Assembly: GCA_910575775.1 (NCBI GenBank)
Contig: CAJTEY010000008.1
Coordinates: forward strand, 82,003-146,002
Source of the DNA: Lachnospiraceae bacterium
GTDB taxonomy: Bacteria; Bacillota; Clostridia; Lachnospirales; Lachnospiraceae
Reading direction: 5' to 3'
DNA length: 64,000 bases
In this document: in pieces, positions 25,735 to 34,273 of the stretch
How positions within the stretch are numbered: position 1 is the first letter of the stretch
Layout of the letters: every line of letters starts with the position of its first letter
Notes under the pieces: generated by a model
The model's database searches: none
Seen by the model: only the letters and a program-made list of their open reading frames with translations
What the model was told of the DNA's origin: nothing
Translations under genes and position numbers: made by a program

Positions 25735-27156
25735 TTGGACAATAAGGAAAAGATGACAACCTCCCTGCAGGAAAGTATGGCATATATGAAGGCGCATATG
25801 TCACCGGATGTAAGTTTTGACGTGGTCTACCGCGTGATAGACGTGGGAGGCAGACAGGCGTGTATCTATTTTATAGACGGTTTCTGCAAGGACGAGCTGA
25901 TGATGAAGATCCTGCAGTATTTTATCGGCCTGACGCCGGACAAGATGCCGGAGAGTGCCTATGAGATGGCGAAGAAGGCCACGCCCTATGTGGAGGTGGA
26001 TCTCAAGGATAAGTGGGACGATATCATTTACAATATTCTGTCAGGTGTGTTTGCGCTCTTTATTGATGGGTATGACAGATGTGTGCTGATCGATTCCAGA
26101 ACCTATCCGGCCAGAAGCGTTTCGGAGCCGGACAAGGATAAAACCCTGCGCGGCAGTAAGGATGGTTTTGTGGAGACGGTGGTCTTCAACACGGCTCTGA
26201 TCAGAAGACGGATCCGCAGCACCGAGCTTCGCATGGAAATGATGAACGCCGGGAAAAGTTCCCAGACAGACATCGTGCTCTGCTATATGGACAACCGGGT
26301 GGATCACGCGTTTTTGGAGAAGGTAAAGAAGCGGATTCAGAATATCAAAGTGGATGCGCTCACCATGAACCAGGAGAGTCTCGCGGAGTGCCTCTATCAG
26401 CGGAAATGGTTTAACCCTTTTCCCAAATTTAAATTTACGGAGAGGCCGGATGTGGCGGCGGCCCAGGTGCTCGAGGGAGATATTGTGATTTTGGTGGACA
26501 ATTCCCCCTCGGCCATGATTGTGCCGACTTCGATCTTTGATATCGTGGAGGAGGCGGACGACTATTATTTCCCGCCCATTACGGGGACATACCTGCGTCT
26601 GACGCGGTTTATCATTTCGATTCTCACCTATATTATGACGCCCACGTTTCTTCTGCTGATGGAAAATCCCCAGTGGGTTCCGGAGAGTTTTCGGTTTATC
26701 ATGCTGCAGGAGGAATCAAACATTCCACTGATTGCGCAGTTTCTCATACTGGAGCTTGCCATTGACGGATTGAAGCTGGCGGCGGTCAACACGCCGAATA
26801 TGCTGAGCACCCCCTTAAGTGTGATGGCGGCTTTGGTGCTTGGCGAGTTTTCCGTCAACAGCGGCTGGTTCAACAGCGAGGTGATGCTTTACATGGCGTT
26901 TGTGGCCATCGCCAACTACACCCAGCAGAACTATGAGCTTGGCTACGCCCTAAAATTTATGCGGATTATCAATCTTATTTTGACAGCGATTTTTGGCATT
27001 TACGGTTATGTGGGGGCGATTTTGCTCTTCCTGCTGTCCATTGCCTTCAATAAGACATTGTCGGATAAAAGCTATATCTATCCCTTGCTGCCTTTCAACT
27101 TCAGACAGTTGACGAAAAGGCTCCTGCGTCTTCGCCTCCCGGAGGCAAAACGATAA
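25735..27156 (+). CDS. GerA-family spore germination protein, SpoVAF-like
   Basis: Membrane protein of the GerA/SpoVAF family, about 473 residues. The soluble N-terminal half begins MAYMKAHMSPDVSFDVVYR and VGGRQACIYFIDGFCKDE, a pattern closest to SpoVAF; the central DNSPSAMIVPTSIFDIVE and PPITGTYLRLTRF are GerA hallmarks; the C-terminal half has about five membrane helices (ending LLPFNFRQLTKRLLR). I place the start at TTG 25735 or GTG 25732 behind AAGGAG; ATG 25717 would precede that site. Probably inner spore membrane, involved in germinant response or SpoVA channel modulation. No gerB/gerC partner is adjacent. Confidence 0.85.
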   Translation: MDNKEKMTTSLQESMAYMKAHMSPDVSFDVVYRVIDVGGRQACIYFIDGFCKDELMMKILQYFIGLTPDKMPESAYEMAKKATPYVEVDLKDKWDDIIYNILSGVFALFIDGYDRCVLIDSRTYPARSVSEPDKDKTLRGSKDGFVETVVFNTALIRRRIRSTELRMEMMNAGKSSQTDIVLCYMDNRVDHAFLEKVKKRIQNIKVDALTMNQESLAECLYQRKWFNPFPKFKFTERPDVAAAQVLEGDIVILVDNSPSAMIVPTSIFDIVEEADDYYFPPITGTYLRLTRFIISILTYIMTPTFLLLMENPQWVPESFRFIMLQEESNIPLIAQFLILELAIDGLKLAAVNTPNMLSTPLSVMAALVLGEFSVNSGWFNSEVMLYMAFVAIANYTQQNYELGYALKFMRIINLILTAIFGIYGYVGAILLFLLSIAFNKTLSDKSYIYPLLPFNFRQLTKRLLRLRLPEAKR

Positions 27157-27173
27157 AACTTTTTGAGATAAAT

Positions 27174-27346
27174 TTAGCTTATTATTAAGCTTGCAATAGC
27201 TAATAAGATAACTAAAATGTGATGCTGAATTTTGTGCGTATTTCATAAAAAAGGAAAAGAAAATTTGTTTTACTTGTTATTTTCTGGCTGCGATAGTAAA
27301 ATGAGAGGCAATAAGAATGCGTTTGTGTCTGTCGCAGCCAGAATAA
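27174..27346. other. Inverted repeats between germination and SGNH genes
   Basis: An AT-rich imperfect inverted repeat lies at about 27174-27216. A second, stronger one pairs TTCTGGCTGCGA (27282-27293) with TCGCAGCCAGAA (27332-27343), perfect over twelve pairs and extendable by TTATT/AATAA, with a 38-base loop rich in purines. There is no T tract, so the second is more like a leader structure or binding site than a terminator. Confidence 0.55.
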
Positions 27347-27437
27347 TTTGTTAGTCAAATATGAGTTAAAATTAGTCTTGCATGCGGCATGCCGTTGGCC
27401 GGCGGATACGATTCAGATGGCGGAGGAGAACGGGAAA

Positions 27438-28547
27438 ATGGGATATGAAATACATGTCGAAAAGGGATGGGTGAACAGGGGAAATCTGTACCGAATAAAG
27501 GAACTGATGAGACGGGCTGAAAAGGGAGACCGTATGACACTGGCATTTTTGGGTGGTTCCATCACCCAGGGATCGGTCTCTTCGCAGTATACAAACTGCT
27601 ATGCTTATCTTGTTTATGACTGGTTTGTAAGGCGGTTTCCCAAAACGGCATTTACTTATGTGAATGCAGGAGTGGGAGGCACGACATCCCAGTTTGGCGC
27701 AGCCAGAGTGGAGGAAGATGTGCTGGCTTTCAAACCGGATTTTGTTATTATCGAATTTTCGGTCAATGATGAGAATACGGATTTTTACCGGGAAACCTAT
27801 GAAGGGTTGGTGCGGAACGTGTACGGAAATGCACTGGATCCGGCAGTCTTACTGGTACATAATATGTTTTACGACTCGGGCGTGAGTGCGGAGGAGAAGC
27901 ACAGGGAGATCGGGACGCACTATCATCTGCCGAGCGTCAGCATGAAGCCGTCCATCTATGCGCCGATAGAGGCAGGAGCGATTGACAGGCGGGAACTTAC
28001 GCCGGATGACCTGCATCCTAATTCGGAGGGGCACGCCCTGCTGGCGGAGGTCATTACGGACTGTCTGGATCAGATCTATATGCAGAGGCGGGAGGCAGAG
28101 GAACCCTTTTTCATGCCGGAGCCTCTGACGAGAAATGCCTATGAAAAGGTAAGACGTTTTCAAAATTACAACAGCGACCCGGCCTGCGCTGGATTTTCGG
28201 CGGACAGGACGCTGAAAAAATATGCCAATGATATGTTTTGCGGCGGCTGGACGGCATCAATACAGGGTGCGAAAATTTGCTTTGAGGTGGAAGGAACGGA
28301 GATCGCCGTGCAGTACCGCAAGTCGGTAAAACGTCCCGCGCCTGTGGCGGTCGCGGTGCTGGACGGGGATGAGGAAAACGCGGTTACGCTTGACGCAAAT
28401 TTTGAGGAAGACTGGGGGGACAGCCTGCATATCGATACGCTGGCGTATCACATTTCACCCGGCATGCACCGGGTGGAAATAAGGATTGCGCAGACACACG
28501 CGGATGATGCAGTGCCTTTTTATCTGGTATCCTTGATCACAGCGTGA
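27438..28547 (+). CDS. SGNH/GDSL-family hydrolase with C-terminal beta domain
   Basis: 369 residues from ATG 27438, which has GGAGGAG ten bases ahead; earlier in-frame starts lack a site. Block I FLGGSITQGS carries the catalytic Ser, block II glycine region is NAGVGGTTSQ, block III is EFSVNDEN, and block V DDLHPNSEGH gives the catalytic Asp and His. Residues about 250-369 form a second, beta-rich domain. Family members deacetylate or de-esterify carbohydrates. Adjacent to the glycosidase gene, fitting glycan use. Confidence 0.85.
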   Translation: MGYEIHVEKGWVNRGNLYRIKELMRRAEKGDRMTLAFLGGSITQGSVSSQYTNCYAYLVYDWFVRRFPKTAFTYVNAGVGGTTSQFGAARVEEDVLAFKPDFVIIEFSVNDENTDFYRETYEGLVRNVYGNALDPAVLLVHNMFYDSGVSAEEKHREIGTHYHLPSVSMKPSIYAPIEAGAIDRRELTPDDLHPNSEGHALLAEVITDCLDQIYMQRREAEEPFFMPEPLTRNAYEKVRRFQNYNSDPACAGFSADRTLKKYANDMFCGGWTASIQGAKICFEVEGTEIAVQYRKSVKRPAPVAVAVLDGDEENAVTLDANFEEDWGDSLHIDTLAYHISPGMHRVEIRIAQTHADDAVPFYLVSLITA

Positions 28548-28551
28548 AAAA

Positions 28552-28668
28552 CGCGAAAAGTGCTTTTAATGATGTCCCGTCATTGGACGGCGGCACAAAA
28601 GTCAGCAAGCTGACTTGGAAGTACTATGTTTCGCGTCAGAGAATGCCTGAAAAGAGGCACTCTCTGAC
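28552..28668 (+). repeat. Palindromic repeat, copy e (long form)
   Basis: A 117-base element starting five bases after the SGNH stop. Outer stem: 28552-28569 (CGCGAAAAGTGCTTTTAA) with 28615-28635, bulged by three bases (ATG on the right arm). Inside it are CCGTC-attg-GACGG and AAGTCAGC-aa-GCTGACTT (28599-28616). The terminal hairpin is GTCAGAGAATGCC (28635-28647) / GGCACTCTCTGAC (28656-28668). It shares plan, sequence and bulge with copy f. Confidence 0.85.
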
Positions 28669-28691
28669 AATACGGGAAGGAGAGTACATAT

Positions 28692-30995
28692 ATGTTCAGA
28701 GAAGATTTTGTGTGGGGCGTTGCAAGCAGCGCCTATCAGGTGGAAGGGAAAGACACGGCGGACGGCGCGGGGAAATCGGTCTGGGACACGTTCACGGAGG
28801 AAGGAGGTATCGAGGATCACACAGATGCTTATGTTTCCTGTGACCATATGCACCGCTATAAGGACGACTATAAGATGATGCGTTTGCTTGGAGTGAAGGC
28901 ATACCGCTTTTCCTTAAACTGGGCAAGACTGCTGCCGGAGGGAACGGGACGCGTGAATGAAAAAGGCGTTGCCCTTTACCGGGATATGATTTTGGAGATG
29001 AAAAAGAACGGCATTACGCCTTATATTACAATGTACCACTGGGAGCTGCCGCAGGCGCTGCAGGATCGCGGAGGCTGGCTCAACGAGGAGATCATCGAGT
29101 GGTTTGGCGAGTATGCGAAGGTGGTGGCGGAGAACTTTTCGGATCTGTGTGAGTATTTTATCACGCTCAATGAGCCTCAGTGCTTCGTTGGACTGGGACA
29201 TCTGCGCGGCATCCATGCGCCGGGTAAAAAGCTGCCGCTAAAGGACACCTTTCAGATTACCCACAATGCTCTGCGCGCTCACGGGCAGGCGGTCATCAAT
29301 CTGAGAAAATATGCGAAGCAGCCTGTTCAGATCGGCTATGCGCCCACCTGCGGGATGGCCTATCCGGCGAGCAGTGCCCCGGCGGATGTTGAGGCGGCCA
29401 GAAGAGTGCTCTTTTCCTTCTACAATCCGACAGAAAACTGGACATGGAATGTGGCATGGTTTTCTGATCCCGTGTTTTTGGGAAAATACCCGGAGGAAGG
29501 GCTTGCCAGATTCAAGGACTATCTGCCGGAGATTACGAAGGAAGATATGGAGCTGATTGCCCAGCCGTTAGACTTTATGGGACAGAATATTTACAATGGC
29601 TATGTGGTGCGTGCGGGTGCGGACGGGGAGCCTGAGTTTGTGGACAGACCGGCCGGATTTCCCAAAACCGCAGCGGGCTGGCCGGTGACGCCGGAATGCC
29701 TCTACTGGGGTGTGAAATTCCTGTATGAGAGATATCGGAAGCCGCTGTACATCACGGAGAACGGCGTGTCCTGCCACGACATCGTGTCGGGGGACGGCAG
29801 GGTGCATGATCCTAACCGCATTACCTTTTTGGACAAATATCTCTCGGCGCTCCAGTGCGCAGCCGATGACGGCGCGGACGTGAGAGGATATTTTGAATGG
29901 ACATTTCTGGATAATTTTGAGTGGAGCAAGGGGTATACGGAACGGTTCGGCCTGGTGTATGTGGATTTTCAGACACAGAAGCGGATTGCAAAGGATTCCG
30001 CATACTGGTATCAGAAAGTGATGGAGACAAACGGGGAGGTGTTGTCAGTGAATCAGAAAGAAAAACCGATTTTATTTTTAAATCCTGTCTTCAAGCAGAT
30101 GATCTGGGGCGGCGAGCGTCTGGGGACAGACTGGCCCTACCAGATTCCGGGGGAAGGCATGGGAGAGTGCTGGGCGGTGAGCGCCCACCCGAACGGAGAC
30201 TGCACGGTCAAAGAAGGCGTTTATGCCGGAAAAACCCTGTCCCAGCTCTGGCAGGAGGAGCCGGAACTTTTCGGAAGCACAGGACTTGACCGTTTCCCGC
30301 TTCTCACAAAGATTATTGACGCCAAGACGGATCTGAGCATTCAGGTGCATCCCGATGACGCTTATGCGGGAACGCATGAAAACGGCTCCCTCGGAAAGAC
30401 AGAGTGCTGGTATATTCTCGACTGCGAGGCGGATTCCACTCTCGTGATCGGCCACAAGGCGAAGGACAAGGAAGAGCTGACTGCCATGATTAAAGAGGGC
30501 AGGTGGGGTGAGTTTATCAGGGAGCTGCCGGTGAAGAAGGGAGACTTTATCCAGATTGACCCGGGTACGGTGCATGCCATCAAGGGTGGTATTATGCTTC
30601 TGGAAACCCAGCAGAATTCAGATATTACATACCGGGTTTACGATTATGACAGGCTGACTGACGGGAAACCCAGACAGCTTCATGTGGAGCAGAGTATTGA
30701 TGTGATCACGGTTCCGGCAAAGCCTGCCGCAGAGTGTGTCAAGGCGGCGGCAGACCTGCCGAAAGACCAGAAGAATTTATTGATTTCCTGTCCTTATTAT
30801 AAGGTGTGGAAGATTGATGTGGCGAAGCAGATTTCCTTCTCCCAGGAGCACCCCTTCCTGATTATGAGCGTGACGGCAGGTGAGGGGTTGATTAACGGGC
30901 AGATGATAAAGAAGGGAGATCACTTTATCCTGCCCTGCGGCTACGGTGAGGTGGAACTGCAGGGAGAGATGGAGCTGATTGCGGCATCCATATAA
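28692..30995 (+). CDS. GH1 beta-glucosidase fused to mannose-6-phosphate isomerase
   Basis: 767 residues, two complete enzymes in one frame. Residues 1 to about 447 are a glycoside hydrolase family 1 enzyme with acid/base Glu in ITLNEPQCF and nucleophile Glu in YITENGVSC. Residues about 458-767 are a type I phosphomannose isomerase (ManA), with zinc residues in IQVHPDDAYA and KTECWYI, and GTVHAIKGG. The two activities would release a sugar and interconvert mannose-6- and fructose-6-phosphate. At the junction an in-frame GTG (30048) follows GGGGAGG by eight bases, so ManA may also be made alone. AGGAGAGTACATAT precedes the first ATG. Confidence 0.9.
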   Translation: MFREDFVWGVASSAYQVEGKDTADGAGKSVWDTFTEEGGIEDHTDAYVSCDHMHRYKDDYKMMRLLGVKAYRFSLNWARLLPEGTGRVNEKGVALYRDMILEMKKNGITPYITMYHWELPQALQDRGGWLNEEIIEWFGEYAKVVAENFSDLCEYFITLNEPQCFVGLGHLRGIHAPGKKLPLKDTFQITHNALRAHGQAVINLRKYAKQPVQIGYAPTCGMAYPASSAPADVEAARRVLFSFYNPTENWTWNVAWFSDPVFLGKYPEEGLARFKDYLPEITKEDMELIAQPLDFMGQNIYNGYVVRAGADGEPEFVDRPAGFPKTAAGWPVTPECLYWGVKFLYERYRKPLYITENGVSCHDIVSGDGRVHDPNRITFLDKYLSALQCAADDGADVRGYFEWTFLDNFEWSKGYTERFGLVYVDFQTQKRIAKDSAYWYQKVMETNGEVLSVNQKEKPILFLNPVFKQMIWGGERLGTDWPYQIPGEGMGECWAVSAHPNGDCTVKEGVYAGKTLSQLWQEEPELFGSTGLDRFPLLTKIIDAKTDLSIQVHPDDAYAGTHENGSLGKTECWYILDCEADSTLVIGHKAKDKEELTAMIKEGRWGEFIRELPVKKGDFIQIDPGTVHAIKGGIMLLETQQNSDITYRVYDYDRLTDGKPRQLHVEQSIDVITVPAKPAAECVKAAADLPKDQKNLLISCPYYKVWKIDVAKQISFSQEHPFLIMSVTAGEGLINGQMIKKGDHFILPCGYGEVELQGEMELIAASI
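30033..30050 (+). promoter_or_regulatory. Internal ribosome site and GTG start for the ManA half
   Basis: GGGGAGG at 30033-30039, eight bases, then GTG at 30048-30050, in frame with the fusion gene (codon 453) and exactly between the two enzyme domains. Confidence 0.55.
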
Positions 30996-30998
30996 GTG

Positions 30999-31568
30999 TT
31001 ACTTTTCGCATTGAGATAGAAACCACTCGTGAATGTTAGAGTTTTCGGACAGCTCCGGGTGGAAGGAAAGTCCGATCTGGTTCCTGCATTTTACGGCGAC
31101 GATATTGCCGTCCACTTTTGCCAGAATTTCCACGTTTTCATCCGCGCGCTCAATGTAGGGCGCGCGGATAAAAATCATAGGGTAGTTCCCGATTCCCGCT
31201 ATCGGCTGTTCGGTGACAAAACTGGAGAGCTGTCTGCCGTAGGCGTTTCGCTTGACGGTGACGGGCAGTGTTCCCAGATGGGCGACGGAACTGCTGATTT
31301 CTTGTGCCATAAGGATCAGCCCGGCGCAGGTGCCAAGCGTGGGAAGCCCGTCTGAAATCAGCTTCCGCAAAGGCGTAAACAGCCCGGATTTGTACAGAAG
31401 TTGTCCCTGCACGGTGCTTTCCCCGCCGGGCAGGACAATGCCATCGATTCCCTGCAGGTCACAGGGCTGTCGGATTTCCGTGCAGACAGCCCCAAGGTCT
31501 GTGAGCATATGTTCATGTTCTATAAAAGCGCCCTGTAAGGCAAGTACGCCGATTTTGATATTTCTCAT
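30999..31568 (-). CDS. pdxT: Pyridoxal 5'-phosphate synthase glutaminase subunit
   Basis: Hydrolyses glutamine and passes ammonia to PdxS. 189 residues. Starts IGVLALQGAFIEHE; PGGESTVQGQLL binds glutamine; the nucleophile is in GTCAGLILMA, and the His/Glu pair is in SFHPELSE. ATG at 31568 follows GGAGGTTAGG; the longer frame upstream crosses repeat f and is not coding. It lies 141 bases after pdxS, with repeat f between. Confidence 0.95.
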   Translation of the reverse strand: MRNIKIGVLALQGAFIEHEHMLTDLGAVCTEIRQPCDLQGIDGIVLPGGESTVQGQLLYKSGLFTPLRKLISDGLPTLGTCAGLILMAQEISSSVAHLGTLPVTVKRNAYGRQLSSFVTEQPIAGIGNYPMIFIRAPYIERADENVEILAKVDGNIVAVKCRNQIGLSFHPELSENSNIHEWFLSQCEK

Positions 31569-31611
31569 CCTAACCTCCGTAAATTCGCTTTGTGGAATTT
31601 CAAATCTGCAC

Positions 31612-31707
31612 GGAGAATGCTGCATTTCAAGCATTCTCTTGCGTGAAACATAGTATTTCTTGGCGTCCCGTCCAATGGCGGGACGTCTATAGAAATACTT
31701 TTCACGC
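31612..31707 (-). repeat. Palindromic repeat, copy f (long form), between pdxS and pdxT
   Basis: 96-base element on the minus strand. Outer stem 31641-31660 with 31691-31707, perfect except for a three-base bulge at the same place as in copy e. Inner stem GTCCCG (31665-31670) / CGGGAC (31679-31684). Terminal hairpin GAGAATGC (31613-31620) / GCATTCTC (31631-31638). It starts three bases after the pdxS stop. Confidence 0.85.
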
Positions 31708-31709
31708 TG

Positions 31710-32585
31710 TTATTGTCCCCGCTCTTCCATAATCAGTTTGATTTCTTCCGGATTAATCCCCACCATAGCTTCTCCCAAATCTTCGGAAAGACTTGCGATC
31801 AGTGCGGCGTCCGTGTAGTTGGTCACAGCCTGTACGATGGCGGCAGCCCGTTTTGCCGGATTGCCGGATTTAAAAATACCCGAACCGACAAAGACGCCCT
31901 CCGCGCCAAGCTGCATCATCAGCGCTGCGTCTGCGGGTGTCGCGACGCCCCCGGCGGCAAAATTTACGACGGGGAGTTTCCCGTTTTCATGGACATATAA
32001 TGCCAGTTCATAGGGAACCTGTAATTGCTTTGCCGCCTCAAATAATTCGTCTTTTTTCATGGAGCCGAGCTGTCTGATCTGGGCGTTCATTTTGCGCATG
32101 TGCCGGACGGCCTGCACCACATCCCCGGTTCCCGGCTCGCCCTTGGTGCGGATCATGGCGGCTCCCTCGTTGATTCTTCGCAGGGCTTCGCTTAAATCTC
32201 TCGCGCCGCAGACGAAGGGGACTTTGAATGCTGTTTTATCTATATGGTAAACGTCGTCCGCCGGGGATAAGACTTCCGACTCGTCGATATAGTCAATCTC
32301 AATCGCCTGAAGTATCTGCGCCTCCACAAAGTGCCCAATCCGGCATTTTGCCATAACGGGGATGCTCACGGCGTTTTGTATGCCTTTTATCATTTTGGGG
32401 TCGCTCATGCGCGATACGCCGCCTGCAGCCCTGATATCTGCCGGAATCCGCTCCAGCGCCATGACGGCGCACGCGCCGGCTTCCTCCGCGATTTTAGCCT
32501 GTTCCGGGGTGGTAACGTCCATGATGACGCCGCCCTTTAACATTTGTGCCAGTCCTTTGTTCAGTTCATATTGTGTCTGTTCCAT
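31710..32585 (-). CDS. pdxS: Pyridoxal 5'-phosphate synthase subunit PdxS
   Basis: Makes PLP from ribose-5-phosphate, glyceraldehyde-3-phosphate and ammonia. 291 residues, standard. Begins [28 protein letters not shown] and RMSDPKMI follow; Schiff-base lysines lie in MAKCRIGH and [30 protein letters not shown] and [13 protein letters not shown] form the phosphate site. ATG at 32585 follows GGAGGAAACT. Divergent from pdxR, which likely activates it. Confidence 0.97.
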   Translation of the reverse strand: MEQTQYELNKGLAQMLKGGVIMDVTTPEQAKIAEEAGACAVMALERIPADIRAAGGVSRMSDPKMIKGIQNAVSIPVMAKCRIGHFVEAQILQAIEIDYIDESEVLSPADDVYHIDKTAFKVPFVCGARDLSEALRRINEGAAMIRTKGEPGTGDVVQAVRHMRKMNAQIRQLGSMKKDELFEAAKQLQVPYELALYVHENGKLPVVNFAAGGVATPADAALMMQLGAEGVFVGSGIFKSGNPAKRAAAIVQAVTNYTDAALIASLSEDLGEAMVGINPEEIKLIMEERGQ

Positions 32586-32663
32586 AGTTTCCTCCATTTC
32601 GAAACGGTTTAAAATTGCACATCAGAGAATTGGTTCCACATTTCTCTTCGGATTGCATTTTAC

Positions 32664-32697
32664 TTGTAACTATGGTACAGTAAATCTGGTTATACAA
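32664..32697. promoter_or_regulatory. Candidate PdxR site between pdxS and pdxR
   Basis: Imperfect inverted repeat TTGTAAC (32664-32670) ... GTTATACAA (32689-32697) in the 160-base divergent spacer. MocR-type PdxR binds repeats in such spacers. Only the symmetry and position support it. Confidence 0.35.
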
Positions 32698-32745
32698 AAA
32701 TAATCAAATTGAAAATAAATTAAATGCCATATGGGAGAAAAGCAG

Positions 32746-34152
32746 ATGCTTACTTATAACTTTGCCGAGGCGCAGGGGCCTTTGTACGAATACATATATC
32801 AGTGCATAAAGGAGGACATTTTGGCGGGAAATCTGCAGCAGGGAGAAAAGCTGCCTTCCAAGAGGGCTTTCGCAAAAAATAACGGTATTAGTACCATTAC
32901 CATTCAAAACGCCTATGACCAGTTGATCAGCGAAGGGTATATTTATGCCATTCCGCAAAAGGGGTATTATGTGGCGAAGCTTGAAGGCATGAAGAAGGTT
33001 CAGAGAGAGGGCAGTATTTCCCTGAACATTCACATCCCGGAGGAAAGACCCTGCTATGCGGTGGATTTGTCGGATAACAGGATGAACCCTGAGCTGTTCC
33101 CCTTTTCCATATGGGCGAAAATTCTGCGGAGCGTCATCTCCAATAAGAGCGGTGAGCTGATGGAGGCATCCCCGGCCGGAGGCATCGGGGAACTGCGGAC
33201 GGCAATTGCGGAGCATCTGAAGTCTTTTAGAGGAATGCTTGTCGATCCAGATCAGATTGTGATCGGCGCGGGAACGGAGTATCTGTACGGGCTGATTGTG
33301 CAGCTTCTGGGAAACGAGAAAAACTATTGTGTGGAGAATCCGGGCTATCGAAAGATCGTACAAGTTTACAGGCAGTATCATATTTCCTGCAAGTACGCGG
33401 ATATGGATGAGATGGGAATGACCTCCGGGGGGCTGCGCGCCACAGGGGCGGATATCGCGCACATCAGCCCGAACCATCATTTTCCTACAGGGATCACCAT
33501 GCCTGCCGGAAGAAGATACGAAATTCTGGCGTGGGCCAATGAGAGGGAGGGACGTTATATCATCGAGGATGATTATGACAGTGAGTTCCGGCTAAACGGG
33601 AAACCGATCCCGACTCTGTTCAGTATGGATGCCTGTGAAAAGGTGATTTATATGAATACATTTTCCAAATCCCTCACCCCCACCATTCGAATCAGCTATA
33701 TGATTCTGCCGGTTCATCTGATCAACCGTTTTTACAGGGAATTATCCTTTTACGCCTGCACGGTTTCCAACTTTGAGCAGTATACGCTGGCTGCTTTTAT
33801 AAGGCAGGGATATTTTGAAAAACACATTAATCGGATGCGCCTGTATTACAGCAGACAGAGAAAAAGGATGATCGACGCGATTAAGAAAAGTAAATTGAAA
33901 GATGTGTGTATGATTACTGAGAACGACTCCGGTCTGCATTTCCTGATTCAGATCAAAACGGACAAGGCGGACAAAGATATTGTCCGTTCATTAGGGGAAA
34001 GGGGAATACGGGTGAACGCGCTGTCGGAATACTTTTTCACACCAAGCGAAATGAAACACTGTTTTATCATCAACTATTCCAATGCGGATATCGAAAAAGC
34101 AAAGGAAGCCTGCGATGTGTTTTATGAGATACTGGCAGAAAATGTGGGATAA
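32746..34152 (+). CDS. pdxR: MocR/PdxR-family regulator (GntR HTH plus aminotransferase fold)
   Basis: 468 residues. N-terminal GntR winged helix (residues about 10-75; KLPSKRAFAKNNGISTITI) joined to a fold-type I aminotransferase domain. The PLP-lysine block reads YMNTFSKSLTPTIR, and YIIEDDYDSEFR holds the PLP Asp. PdxR members activate pdxST when PLP is low; the divergent position next to pdxS makes that role very likely. Start ATG 32746 uses GGGAGAA upstream. Ends at a terminator at 34163. Confidence 0.9.
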   Translation: MLTYNFAEAQGPLYEYIYQCIKEDILAGNLQQGEKLPSKRAFAKNNGISTITIQNAYDQLISEGYIYAIPQKGYYVAKLEGMKKVQREGSISLNIHIPEERPCYAVDLSDNRMNPELFPFSIWAKILRSVISNKSGELMEASPAGGIGELRTAIAEHLKSFRGMLVDPDQIVIGAGTEYLYGLIVQLLGNEKNYCVENPGYRKIVQVYRQYHISCKYADMDEMGMTSGGLRATGADIAHISPNHHFPTGITMPAGRRYEILAWANEREGRYIIEDDYDSEFRLNGKPIPTLFSMDACEKVIYMNTFSKSLTPTIRISYMILPVHLINRFYRELSFYACTVSNFEQYTLAAFIRQGYFEKHINRMRLYYSRQRKRMIDAIKKSKLKDVCMITENDSGLHFLIQIKTDKADKDIVRSLGERGIRVNALSEYFFTPSEMKHCFIINYSNADIEKAKEACDVFYEILAENVG

Positions 34153-34162
34153 GATACAGGCG

Positions 34163-34197
34163 GAGGGGCAGTCTACAATTCGTAGATTGCTCTTTTT
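34163..34197 (+). terminator. Intrinsic terminator after pdxR
   Basis: GAGGGGCAGTCTAC (34163-34176), loop aattc, GTAGATTGCTC (34182-34192), then TTTTT. Two G-T pairs in an otherwise full stem. Confidence 0.8.
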
Positions 34198-34273
34198 ATA
34201 TGGATGGCGTATAAAAGAAGGTACAGACGGGGCAGGAATTGCCGGGAACCGGTGAGAGGAAATAGGAATCAGT

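Noticed and set aside
30078..30575. 165-codon minus-strand frame opposite the ManA half
   Set aside because: Composition and position show it is a shadow of the isomerase domain.
640..31707. Palindromic copies as a CRISPR array
   Set aside because: Copies are kilobases apart, vary in length and have no regular spacers or cas genes.
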